Virus record (IMG/VR): IMGVR_UViG_3300038701_001826
Span: 1 to 20,573 of that record
Length of the DNA: 20,573 nt
Source: a virus
Strand: one strand, 5' to 3'
A model generated the notes under the pieces. That model ran no database searches. It saw only the letters and a list, made by a program, of their open reading frames with translations, and was not told the origin of the DNA. Shown here one piece after another: positions 14,011-20,573 of the stretch. Numbering within the stretch: position 1 is the first letter of the stretch; every line of letters starts with the position of its first letter. Made by a program: the position numbers and the translations under genes.

Positions 14011-14943
14011 TTTCTTGACCTCGGAATTGTTGACCGGCGAAGTTGCCGGAGAAGTGTTGGCAAAAGCCGAAACTGGGCGATCGCCACCCAACTGAGAACT
14101 GATTGCTGACATCGCTTCGTTGAAACCTGAGACGATCGAATCGACCATCCCTTTCTTCACCGCCACATCTGCACGGAATGCGTCACCCTTTCCAAAGTCG
14201 GAAATGACGACCTGAGAATCGACGCCTCTGTATCGGGCAACGTCTTGAATGAAGCCGCTGCCGTAGGAGTCGACGAACTCTTGAATTTGTTTTTTCGCTT
14301 CGTCAGTCAGGGGCTCGGAATCGTTGCCGACTCCCTTGGCTGGCGAATCTGTGTTGGTGAATACGGTCGCGGTCACGCCGTACTCTTTGAGCATGCCGCT
14401 GATTTCCTGGTGCTTGTAGATCGTGCCGATCGAACCCCAAAGCGAATCCGCTGTGCCGCTGCGATGCGAGCAAGCCGAAGCGATGTAGTAGCAAGCCGAC
14501 CCGCAAATGCCTTGCGAGTAGAAGTAGACCGGCTTTTGATCGCGGGCCGCAAAGATCATGTCGGCAACACGCTTGCAGCCAATCGCGGATCCACCAGGCG
14601 AATCGCCGTAGATCATCACGCCTTTGACTTCTGGGTTGCCGATGACTTTAGCGAACTCGGTTTCGAACTGTTGGTAGGACGATGCGAACCCCATGCGGAC
14701 CATGATGTCCGTGGTGTCTCGCAAAACTCCCGTCATCGACAAGACAGCAACCCCGTCGATGATCTTGGTTTGTGACTCGCTTTCGCCACCGAACGACATG
14801 GCGTTTTCAAGCGAATCCATGTCGCCGCTCTCGATCGCTTGCGAAATCGAAGCGAACGCGGAAGGAACGATAAACCAAGGCTGGCCATCGTTGATGCAGG
14901 CTTGGAGCTGTCCCAGCTTTCGCTTTTTGGTCAGAGGAATCAT
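12364..14943 (-). CDS. Prohead protease / scaffold / major capsid fusion protein
   Basis: The ATG at 14943 overlaps the preceding stop as ATGA and gives 859 residues. Residues about 60-280 are an S49 (SppA/ClpP-like, lambda gpC type) protease: GVMIYGDSPGGSA, then GICGSACYYIASA with likely nucleophile S149, and SPAKGVGNDSEPLT with likely general base K203. Residues 312-500 are Ala/Glu/Met-rich with a Pro-rich linker and look like a scaffold. From about 510 the sequence is a major capsid protein; MIANDDLNAFAEGMIGLAEA (641-660) and LLDGYSLFANRPD match the Mu gpT family pattern. Protease-capsid fusions of this sort are known in some phages. The protease should process the prohead; where it cuts cannot be read. 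Confidence 0.88.
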   Translation of the reverse strand: MIPLTKKRKLGQLQACINDGQPWFIVPSAFASISQAIESGDMDSLENAMSFGGESESQTKIIDGVAVLSMTGVLRDTTDIMVRMGFASSYQQFETEFAKVIGNPEVKGVMIYGDSPGGSAIGCKRVADMIFAARDQKPVYFYSQGICGSACYYIASACSHRSGTADSLWGSIGTIYKHQEISGMLKEYGVTATVFTNTDSPAKGVGNDSEPLTDEAKKQIQEFVDSYGSGFIQDVARYRGVDSQVVISDFGKGDAFRADVAVKKGMVDSIVSGFNEAMSAISSQLGGDRPVSAFANTSPATSPVNNSEVKKMDKVRAQLFAMGMIASMEATDETCNAVVSAFCSGKGIDVPDNESGMLEALQGKSNPPPAPDPAPASNVAEAHKTEQGEARLQDLRASAALLNSVTSEAFISDAMVMDAFEAGQNTNAAIQAWNETISKKESSVPTSRANVTAEGSDQFAQDAIDAMVYRSSDNPQMQISDGAAALSNRPLWAIAGQALQIAGRQVDMYGSRELIAEEAMQMGGTGRQTFFSTSEDRRYVQNSGIPNARPGDFPNILSGLANKFLDSIELDEDYSYGKVSALLPGGLNDFKPGLMVNKGVVEELDELQDAEQFKELGMEEEVLSYVFLRRFGNKFGWTPVMIANDDLNAFAEGMIGLAEAWQVTQNRLVIDRFTSNETLLDGYSLFANRPDTGTGTNPAANDNDKTSGGAPSDSEWAAMEVKYADIGGINTGKRVRGTLNTCFVPTGARAQEARRTFFPLAGLEPKAAATTANVGLYRGDVGVITESELRSASDTTWYGLRNPTRLNTATVVRAYFNGFGTAGRRERWYDPGNKTTYISLEGRVATAVKNWRYAVRNVA
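14018..14022 (-). promoter_or_regulatory. Internal Shine-Dalgarno for the scaffold-capsid start
   Basis: GAGGT on the minus strand lies seven bases before an in-frame ATG within the protease-capsid gene, between the protease and scaffold portions. It decides the internal start. Confidence 0.6.
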
Positions 14944-15293
14944 TCGCTGGTTACTCCCAGAGCTTCGAGCACTTGGGCTTCGGACTTGTCGCCGAGACCG
15001 TCCACCGCATCGCTGAGGTCGCCGCCGCCGTTGATCCAATCACGCAACGCGTCAGCCGAAGCGAACTGGTCGCCTTCTGCATCGTTTAGCAGTTTGGTGA
15101 TCCGAGTAGACAAGCCAAGCGAATCGAACTTGCCAGAATCGCTCGGGGTCGGTGTCGACTGTTCGTCAACCTCGATCGTCACGGTTGGAACTGGGTGTAG
15201 ACCGCCGGCGTTGTGCTTTCCGCAGCCTTTGACCGTGATCGTCTTGCCGCCGATTTCGGTTGACTCGCCAACCTTCAAAGTGATTTCTTTCAT
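14940..15293 (-). CDS. Small acidic protein between portal and protease-capsid genes
   Basis: This 117-residue protein starts at 15293 with ATGA overlap to the portal stop and ends with ATGA overlap to the protease-capsid start. It begins with a beta-hairpin and a Cys/His-bearing turn (EITLKVGESTEIGGKTITVK, then GCGKHNAGG), has a Thr/Pro/Ser-rich linker, and ends in an acidic helical domain (STRITKLLNDAEGDQFASAD, VDGLGDKSEAQVLEALGV). No family is recognised. Its place suggests a head factor produced with portal and protease. Tight coupling on both sides makes it very likely to be a real gene. Confidence 0.7.
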   Translation of the reverse strand: MKEITLKVGESTEIGGKTITVKGCGKHNAGGLHPVPTVTIEVDEQSTPTPSDSGKFDSLGLSTRITKLLNDAEGDQFASADALRDWINGGGDLSDAVDGLGDKSEAQVLEALGVTSE

Positions 15294-16957
15294 CTTTCGC
15301 CGTCTCCCATGAGGTACAGGTAGCTCGCGACGTCTTCCGCCGTCGGTGCTCCGTTCTGCTGTTGCTGTTGCGGACCCGATCCTGATTTCGTCCAGTCGGG
15401 CTCAGCGTCAAACATCTTGAAGACGTGCTTCTCGATTGCTTGCTGCATGAGGACACGAATCCAGTGCTTTCCGTTTCGAGCACATTCCTCTTTGAACGTT
15501 GCCATCCCAGTTCGCAGCCGTGCAGTCCTGGCCTCGCCCTCTTTGAACGGGTCGAGCAAGTCACGACCGGACCCAACAACGTCGAACCGTTGATAAGTTC
15601 GTTGATTGCGTCGGAACTCAGATGGCCGGATGCTTCGAATCAATCCGCCTGCAACTGCAGCACGGTTGAACGTTCGTCGAACTGGCAGCGCGACCGTCGA
15701 TCCAAACCACTGCTGCAGCGGTGCAATGTCGAGATCTTCATCGAGCTTCGCCCCACGCGTGGACGTGAAGTTCGCTGATTCGTAATCGCCAGTGAGCGTG
15801 AAGTAGCTGAGCCCAGCGCTGCTCGCGATGTCGCGATCGAGCAGCTTCATGAACTGGTGTGCGTCGGGGTTTGGTCGGTTTGCAGTGACGACACCCAGTT
15901 CTTCGTCGGTGCCAATGATCGAAGCCACTGGCGAGTGACCAAGGTGAAATTCGCGATTGCCGTAGTCGTCTGTGCTGTCGTCACCGGAAGCAAATCCCCA
16001 GTCGCCGTACTTCTCTGCGTCTTTGAGCTTGGCGTAGAACGCGAGTACCGCACCGGCTGCGGCGGCTCGGATCTCGGAATCCATGTACGAATCGCGATCG
16101 AACGTCGATTGCCCGGATGCGTCCATCCAAGAACGCCCCGTCGATGACGATGGGCGATCGAACAATGCCAAGTCGATGACGCGATCGGCAGTGACGCGAA
16201 CGCTTCGACCGTCGGTTGACGTGCCAATGCCGAAATAGTCGTGCGGGTGATCGAGCAGCAGGTGATAGGCAACGGCAACGTTGTCAGCGTCGAACTCAAT
16301 CCCCGAAACAATCTTGTTTGTCTGTCGAGATGGCTGGCGATCTTTCGAGCAATCCAGTTGCTCACGCTCGAACATCTGCCAGCAAACTGGCACGAGGTCG
16401 CGGTCTGAATTGAAATTCCGGCGGAAGACTCGCACCATCAGACCGTTGCCGACCGTGACAGTCTCGCCCATCAGCATCCGGTACATTTCCGGACCCGAAA
16501 GCCGACGTTCGGCGTCGAAACTCTTCTTCTCGCTGAAATACTCTTCGAACAAATCATCCGATTCGAGAGCGTACTGCAGCCGCGGCCCAAGCGTTCCGCC
16601 CTGGATCGTCTCGATCTCCGTGGTCAGTTCGAACAACTCAGACGGCAAGAACGGCCATGCAAAGGTTTGCATGCCCTTCCCGACCACCAAGTTCGTGAAC
16701 GCTCGGACAATCTTCTTGCCCTGGGCGGTGTTCCGCACCAGGTCACGCGTCCGGCGATTCATAAGGTCAGACGACCCTAGAATTGCCGCGTCACCGCTGA
16801 CAGGTTGAGGCTGAAAAGCCTCATTGGGGCGATTCCGACGACCAAGCCGATACGCTTCCATCGCAGCATCGAGAGTCGCTTGCATTTCCGCTGGCAACTC
16901 TTGGCGGTTTTGAACGTCCGACTTCTGCTTCTTGCGGTTCTTCTTTTTCTTGGCCAT
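15290..16957 (-). CDS. Portal protein, lambda type
   Basis: The 555-residue product matches the lambda gpB portal family (Pfam PF05136): a very basic N-terminus (AKKKKNRKKQK), then LMNRRTRDLVRNTAQGKKIV and FTNLVVGKGM (66-96), and, near residue 390, YFTLTGDYESANFTSTRGA, the family's LTGDYS-x-x-N-Y-S-S region. The C-terminus has a Gln-rich linker (PQQQQQNG) and a short helix. Twelve copies form the ring through which DNA passes and to which the tail complex attaches. It follows the gpW-like gene by a TGATG overlap and is placed before the protease as in lambda (W-B-C). Length agrees with the family, about 530. Confidence 0.92.
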   Translation of the reverse strand: MAKKKKNRKKQKSDVQNRQELPAEMQATLDAAMEAYRLGRRNRPNEAFQPQPVSGDAAILGSSDLMNRRTRDLVRNTAQGKKIVRAFTNLVVGKGMQTFAWPFLPSELFELTTEIETIQGGTLGPRLQYALESDDLFEEYFSEKKSFDAERRLSGPEMYRMLMGETVTVGNGLMVRVFRRNFNSDRDLVPVCWQMFEREQLDCSKDRQPSRQTNKIVSGIEFDADNVAVAYHLLLDHPHDYFGIGTSTDGRSVRVTADRVIDLALFDRPSSSTGRSWMDASGQSTFDRDSYMDSEIRAAAAGAVLAFYAKLKDAEKYGDWGFASGDDSTDDYGNREFHLGHSPVASIIGTDEELGVVTANRPNPDAHQFMKLLDRDIASSAGLSYFTLTGDYESANFTSTRGAKLDEDLDIAPLQQWFGSTVALPVRRTFNRAAVAGGLIRSIRPSEFRRNQRTYQRFDVVGSGRDLLDPFKEGEARTARLRTGMATFKEECARNGKHWIRVLMQQAIEKHVFKMFDAEPDWTKSGSGPQQQQQNGAPTAEDVASYLYLMGDGER

Positions 16958-17169
16958 CAGAGGTTGATCCTCCGAATTGGCTGAAAGACAGAACGCCCGC
17001 CGGCTGCAGCCGTCTTTGTTTCATAGCGATCAATCAACCGCTCGAGCTTGTCGATCTCGAGTTGTTGTTGATTACGCTGCGATTCCGACCAACTAGACGT
17101 ATCGGTTTGCAAAATCCGCAAGAGCGAATCTTTTGCCTCGTTCAGAATTTGTTGGTCTGTCGCTGCCAT
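16957..17169 (-). CDS. gpW-like head-tail connector
   Basis: The product is 70 residues, the size of lambda gpW (68). It has an N-terminal helix (DQQILNEAKDSLLRILQTDT), a short Ser/Trp turn, a second helix (LEIDKLERLIDRYET), and a basic, aromatic tail with RRINL at the end, matching the helix-hairpin-helix order of gpW. Lambda gpW joins the filled head to the tail complex. It lies between the phosphatase gene and the portal, like W between A and B in lambda, and overlaps the portal start by one base. The start at ATG 17169 has no clear ribosome site. Pattern, length and position agree; no direct comparison was made. Confidence 0.72.
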   Translation of the reverse strand: MAATDQQILNEAKDSLLRILQTDTSSWSESQRNQQQLEIDKLERLIDRYETKTAAAGGRSVFQPIRRINL

Positions 17170-17208
17170 GCTTGAAAGTTAGAGCACAGCATTCATATAT
17201 CAATGGAC

Positions 17209-17230
17209 TGGTTGCCTGATCCGGCAACCA
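17209..17230. repeat. Perfect hairpin between HAD and gpW-like genes
   Basis: TGGTTGCC (17209-17216) is inverted as GGCAACCA (17223-17230) with a six-base loop, TGATCC on the plus strand. It lies in the only real gap (17170-17246) inside the packaging genes, 17 bases after the phosphatase stop. No T-run follows, so it may be a regulatory or RNA-processing hairpin rather than a terminator. Confidence 0.5.
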
Positions 17231-17246
17231 TATTCCGTGGTCTGCT

Positions 17247-17594
17247 TTACCTTCGTCGGTGACGCGAAACATTCGCCCGCCATAACTTTGATTGCGTCCT
17301 GACAACCGGCCTTGAATCGACCTTCCCATAGACGCACATATCTGGATCGTCGTCGATCCAAATATCGATTTTGACGCCACGCTTGTTTTCCATGTACCAG
17401 ACTTTGGATGCAAACCCACAGAAAACCGTCTCCACACCGGGGATGACAACCTCGCGGATGTTCTTTGGGCTCTTGACTCTGGATGTCACGCACCAAACGT
17501 GATGACCAGATTCGTGGGCATCAGAAACAAAGCGATCCCACAACTGCGGCGCAGATGTGTATGTTTTGTCGAAATCCAATCCAATGTTCAGCAT
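17247..17594 (-). CDS. HAD-superfamily phosphatase-like protein
   Basis: The ATG at 17594 overlaps the preceding TAA as TAATG, giving 115 residues; a longer upstream extension is excluded since it would cover the zinc-ribbon gene. Motif I is IGLDFDKTYT with D7 and D9, motif II is VWCVTSR (T38), a Lys near residue 64 could be motif III, and motif IV is IDIWIDDDPD (D81-D83). The small size and lack of a large cap suggest a 'capless' phosphatase acting on a large substrate such as nucleic acid ends, or a nucleotidase. It sits between the terminase block and the gpW-like gene. The HAD assignment is strong; the substrate is unknown. Confidence 0.8.
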   Translation of the reverse strand: MLNIGLDFDKTYTSAPQLWDRFVSDAHESGHHVWCVTSRVKSPKNIREVVIPGVETVFCGFASKVWYMENKRGVKIDIWIDDDPDMCVYGKVDSRPVVRTQSKLWRANVSRHRRR

Positions 17595-18082
17595 TATCGG
17601 TCGCCGATCCCCATAGGTTCCACTCGCATTCGCCGGCCTTCGAAGTGCTGAGCGGCGAGCGATGGAATCGCAAGTTTTCCAGACTTCCAACCGCACTCGG
17701 GGCACTGCAAAACCACCGCTCCATGTGACGAGTGCTCTTTGCTTTTCGAGCAGACAACCGGACGGTCAGGTGTCGAGCAGTGCGGACACTGGACCGGTTC
17801 TTTCGGGACCACCGAATCACGCTTGGTGTTAATGATCTGCTCTTTGCATTCGCAACCCTTGACCGGGCATTTGTAGTAGACCGTTGGCGAGCCTTTCTTG
17901 CCGCCGCTGTACCTCTTCATGCGAACATGGTGGTCGCGGCAGTACGGGATTCCGTCCACGTCTTTTGCTGGTCCGGTCGGCTCTTTTTCCGCTGGCTTCG
18001 CCGCGGCCTTTGGTTCAGGCTTGGTTGACTGCACGACAGGTGCATCGTCAAAATCTGTTGGGAGGCTGCTTGTTTCCGGCAT
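17594..18082 (-). CDS. Double zinc-ribbon protein next to terminase
   Basis: This 162-residue protein starts directly after the terminase stop (TAG then ATG). Residues 1-45 are Ala/Lys/Pro-rich and probably disordered. Two Cys groups follow: C48 with H51/H52 and C72, C77, C79 (KCPVKGCECK), then C99, C102, C111 and C127, C130 (QCPHCS and LQCPECGWKSG). These are zinc-ribbon patterns, likely for nucleic-acid or protein contact. The coupling to the terminase suggests a packaging accessory or late regulator, but no family is recognised. There is no signal peptide. Confidence 0.7.
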   Translation of the reverse strand: MPETSSLPTDFDDAPVVQSTKPEPKAAAKPAEKEPTGPAKDVDGIPYCRDHHVRMKRYSGGKKGSPTVYYKCPVKGCECKEQIINTKRDSVVPKEPVQCPHCSTPDRPVVCSKSKEHSSHGAVVLQCPECGWKSGKLAIPSLAAQHFEGRRMRVEPMGIGDR

Positions 18083-20299
18083 CTAACGGGCTCCAATTTC
18101 TTGGGGTTGTGAATGCGATTGGCGACCTGGTCGCCCGCCGCGTGGTGGCTTCTTTGCAACGAGATTCCCGCGGAACCAACGTTCGATTGACTTGGCGACC
18201 AAGGCCATCGCGACCGAGTCCCACCAGTGATCACGCACAAACCGCGGCTTGCGGCTTCGCGTGCCACGGGTCAATTGCTGCTTCAATTGTTCGGCTCCCA
18301 CTTTGATGTGCTCGCCAAACGCTTTGTGATTCGAAAATATCCCGTCAGTCGGCTCGAATAATTCAAACCGGTCAACGCTGTCTTCGGGCAGAAGGAAAAG
18401 CTCTTCGACCAATAGATGCCAGTGACTGGCGTTCCAGATCACTTCGGTGCAACTCCGCTTGCCGTCATCGGTCTCGCCATTCCCTCGGTTCATGTGCCAG
18501 TTGTCGCCAACAATGCACTTGTCTGATGGTTCGGGTGTCCGATAGTTCGGCTGGCCTTTGGCCGGAAGCCAACGTCGAAGCCCACGTTCCATGCAGAATT
18601 GTTCGACTGGCTGAGTCACCCATGTCTTTACTGTACCGTCTTCCGTCCAGTTCCCAACCCACCCTTTGTCAACAAGGCAAAGGTCTGTCGTTCGCGGGGT
18701 TCCGTGCTCATCACAAATTGGGTTTTCCTCCCAGTCGTCCGCAAGCTTGTGCAACGCACCAAGAATCAAATCCTCTGCCTGCTCAACAGTCGTTTCGGAC
18801 GACCCATGCGTCTGGATGTCATAGTCCGGAATGCGATGGTTGCGGTGTTTCTCAACCGAGAGGGTTGCATGGTGCAATTCGATTTTGCGAACGTCGATAG
18901 CGCGAGTGATCATGTCGGAAGTTGAGTCCACAATCTTTCGCTGATACTCTCCGGCACAGCTCGACACCACGTAGGGCGAAACCTTGTTCTCGAAGAAGTC
19001 TTCTTTCTTCGGCGGATCGTTCTGGTATTCGGTGTCGAACGCCTCCCGCGATCCGTCCGCAATAAAGTTGAAACTGTTCTGCAGGTTGGAAACCTCTTTC
19101 TGGCTTCCGTCTTCGAGCAAGTCAGCTTCGAAGTTGTACGGGTTGGAAACCTCCGCACCTTCGTCCATCGCTTCGCGGTTCGCGAGGTAGAAGTTGTGGG
19201 CGTCTCTTGCGTTCGGGTCTCCGTCCTGCATCCCCTTTTGCCGCATCTGGACGTACTTGTCCCACATGGCGATGTTCGTGGGCCAAGTCTTGATCGCCGC
19301 TTTTCTTGACCCGCCCCATGCTGGTTTTTGCTTGGGATCGGAATACTTGTACGCCGCGGCCTTGGTGCTCGTGATCGTACAGAGGTAATACTGCCCAAGC
19401 TTTCGCGACTGGCCTTTGAGCCCGGCAATCGTCTTCTCGATCGCTTCTTCAATCTTGCCAGCAACCACGCCATCCTCGGCCGCCAAAGAATCGCGAGAAT
19501 CAAGGTCGTCCAGCATGAGACAATCGGGCCGCATATCGTAAACGTTGCAGCCTTGCAATTCGTCCGACGACCAACCAATTGCCTTGATGATTGGCCCGAT
19601 GGCTTCCTCATCTTCCCAAGTCGGCAAGATGAAGTGACCTTCCGCGGTGCCCCATTCGACGTGGACGCTTCGCCCGCCATTGGCTGTGACGTTCTTCGCC
19701 CGGCTGGGCCAAGGGTCAACGTACTGGGCAACGTAGCATTCAAGCGGAAAGTCTCGTGAGAACGGGGTCTGTTTCTTCGCGGCCAGCTTGCGTTTGAGCG
19801 AGCCAGTGATTCCTTTCGCCTTGCCTCCCGTCGCAGCAATCACGAGCGGGAAACGCACCTGGCGATAGAGTGCGTATTTGAGCATCAGGTATTTGACGAT
19901 CGAACTTTTGCCGTCGCCGCGGGGTGCTGCCTTGCATTTCTTCAATCCGTATTTCAGCACCTCGCCACAGTCGTGAATGATTTCGAGTTGGTCATCGGTG
20001 AACGGGTTGTAGAACACATCGCCGAAGTAGTACCGCAACCAAGCCGCGTCATCCTCGCCGAGTTGCCTCCGACGATCAGGATCCTCCACATCGGGAATGA
20101 TCAGGTCGCGTGCTGATGCTCGGCGATCAGCGGCACGGCCCTTCTGTTTTTCGTTCTCAGTCTGCGGCCGACTCGATAGCGACCGGCGAGCAATCTCCCG
20201 GTGCTCCGTCGGCAATTCCTGCAACACTGCCTCTCGCTCTTGCGGACTCAAGGAGTGCAAGAAGTCGATTTCCTTCGGACTTAGCTTCCAGGTGCTCAT
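18083..20299 (-). CDS. terL: Terminase large subunit
   Basis: The ATG at 20299 gives 738 residues; a TTG at 20326 would add nine, and the true start is uncertain. Near residue 125 is a deviant Walker A loop, APRGDGKSS, and at 259-267 the Walker B strand, DCLMLDDLD, showing the packaging ATPase. The C-terminal third should hold the RNase H-like nuclease, with candidate acidic residues in LCLVDKGWVG and in HWWDSVAMAL near the end. The protein cuts concatemeric DNA and pumps it into the prohead through the portal. The N-terminus, LSPKEIDFLHSLSPQE, resembles other terminase N-termini. It overlaps the preceding small gene by 143 bases in a different frame, far more than other junctions here. It is slightly long for the family. 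Confidence 0.88.
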   Translation of the reverse strand: MSTWKLSPKEIDFLHSLSPQEREAVLQELPTEHREIARRSLSSRPQTENEKQKGRAADRRASARDLIIPDVEDPDRRRQLGEDDAAWLRYYFGDVFYNPFTDDQLEIIHDCGEVLKYGLKKCKAAPRGDGKSSIVKYLMLKYALYRQVRFPLVIAATGGKAKGITGSLKRKLAAKKQTPFSRDFPLECYVAQYVDPWPSRAKNVTANGGRSVHVEWGTAEGHFILPTWEDEEAIGPIIKAIGWSSDELQGCNVYDMRPDCLMLDDLDSRDSLAAEDGVVAGKIEEAIEKTIAGLKGQSRKLGQYYLCTITSTKAAAYKYSDPKQKPAWGGSRKAAIKTWPTNIAMWDKYVQMRQKGMQDGDPNARDAHNFYLANREAMDEGAEVSNPYNFEADLLEDGSQKEVSNLQNSFNFIADGSREAFDTEYQNDPPKKEDFFENKVSPYVVSSCAGEYQRKIVDSTSDMITRAIDVRKIELHHATLSVEKHRNHRIPDYDIQTHGSSETTVEQAEDLILGALHKLADDWEENPICDEHGTPRTTDLCLVDKGWVGNWTEDGTVKTWVTQPVEQFCMERGLRRWLPAKGQPNYRTPEPSDKCIVGDNWHMNRGNGETDDGKRSCTEVIWNASHWHLLVEELFLLPEDSVDRFELFEPTDGIFSNHKAFGEHIKVGAEQLKQQLTRGTRSRKPRFVRDHWWDSVAMALVAKSIERWFRGNLVAKKPPRGGRPGRQSHSQPQEIGAR

Positions 20300-20483
20300 C
20301 AGATTGGTTTTGCGCCTCCGCCTCAATCAATGCACGGAACGCTGTGACCTTGTCGCGTGGTGATGCTTCGCAGTCTTTCATCACATCGCACATGCATTGG
20401 ATCCCCGCCTGCATCTGTTCCTCGGAGATGTTCCAACGCTTTTTCACAGCCATCGCAAATAGCCTCAGATCCTTTCGATTCAT
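20157..20483 (-). CDS. Small terminase-like protein (terminase-adjacent, 108 aa)
   Basis: The product begins MNRKDLRLFAMAVKKRWNIS, a basic helix, followed by EEQMQAGIQCMCDVMKDCEA and DKVTAFRALIEAEAQN, then a tail that overlaps the large terminase frame. Helix-rich small proteins with a 'basic helix, ...SPRDKVTAFRALIEAE' order precede terminase large subunits in several phages and act as the DNA-recognition subunit. The codon pattern of the first 70 residues looks like a true gene; the last 40, lying over the terminase N-terminus, could be less constrained. No clear ribosome site is seen before ATG 20483. The small-subunit role is inferred from position, size and helical make-up. Confidence 0.6.
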   Translation of the reverse strand: MNRKDLRLFAMAVKKRWNISEEQMQAGIQCMCDVMKDCEASPRDKVTAFRALIEAEAQNQSDEHLEAKSEGNRLLALLESARARGSVAGIADGAPGDCSPVAIESAAD

Positions 20484-20495
20484 GGTCTACGGCCC

Positions 20496-20513
20496 GGCCG
20501 GCGCGCACCGGCC
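20496..20513. repeat. GC-rich hairpin upstream of the small terminase-like gene
   Basis: GGCCGG (20496-20501) is inverted as CCGGCC (20508-20513) with a six-base loop. It lies in the 90-base leader (20484-20573) before the first gene of the train. It could be a regulatory hairpin or part of a packaging start region. The rest of the leader shows nothing recognisable. Confidence 0.35.
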
Positions 20514-20573
20514 CCCAACCCCCAGAGGACGCTAAACGTACGAACTTTCTCTACAAAAACCGGGCTCTTTCTT

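Overview
The window reads as most of the late (packaging, head and tail) module of an integrated tailed phage, with the integrase end of the element at the left edge. The host is probably a planctomycete of the Rhodopirellula/Pirellulaceae type. That guess rests on moderate GC, the style of the integrase, the Ser-rich linkers and the general look of the tail proteins. No host marker gene is present, so it is an inference. No tRNA, rRNA, CRISPR array or insertion sequence was seen.

Layout. On the plus strand at the left are the 3' part of a tyrosine integrase (1-621) and a small membrane-anchored protein of unknown role (772-1197). Everything else, 1198-20483, is one long minus-strand gene train read from right to left. 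In transcription order it holds: a small-terminase-like protein, large terminase, a double zinc-ribbon protein, a HAD-type phosphatase, a gpW-like connector, a lambda-type portal, a small acidic protein, a protease-scaffold-capsid fusion, a probable beta-rich virion protein, a stopper-like protein, a tail-terminator-like protein, a gpZ-like tail protein, a 94-residue protein, the tail tube protein, a tail chaperone pair joined by a -1 frameshift, the tape measure, four tail-tip or decoration proteins, and two glycosyltransferase-like proteins separated by a 59-residue protein.

How it works together. The order follows lambda (Nu1-A-W-B-C/Nu3/E-FII-Z/U-V-G/GT-H), which indicates a long, non-contractile tail. 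The capsid protein, however, looks like the Mu gpT family and is fused to an S49-type protease. Most junctions overlap as TGATG, ATGA or TAATG, so translation is probably coupled along the train. Two recoding devices stand out. One is a strong internal Shine-Dalgarno and ATG inside the protease-capsid gene, placed like lambda Nu3. The other is an A-AAA-AAG slippery heptamer with a downstream hairpin between the two tail-chaperone frames.

Left unexplained are the two glycosyltransferases at the end of the tail module next to a Ser/Thr-rich virion protein, the phosphatase and zinc-ribbon genes placed between terminase and portal, and the plus-strand membrane protein next to the integrase. No lysis, replication or repressor genes and no large gpJ-like tip protein are visible; these may lie outside the window. 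No stretch over 300 bases lacks a gene. The gaps at 622-771, 12219-12363, 17170-17246 and 20484-20573 are described below.
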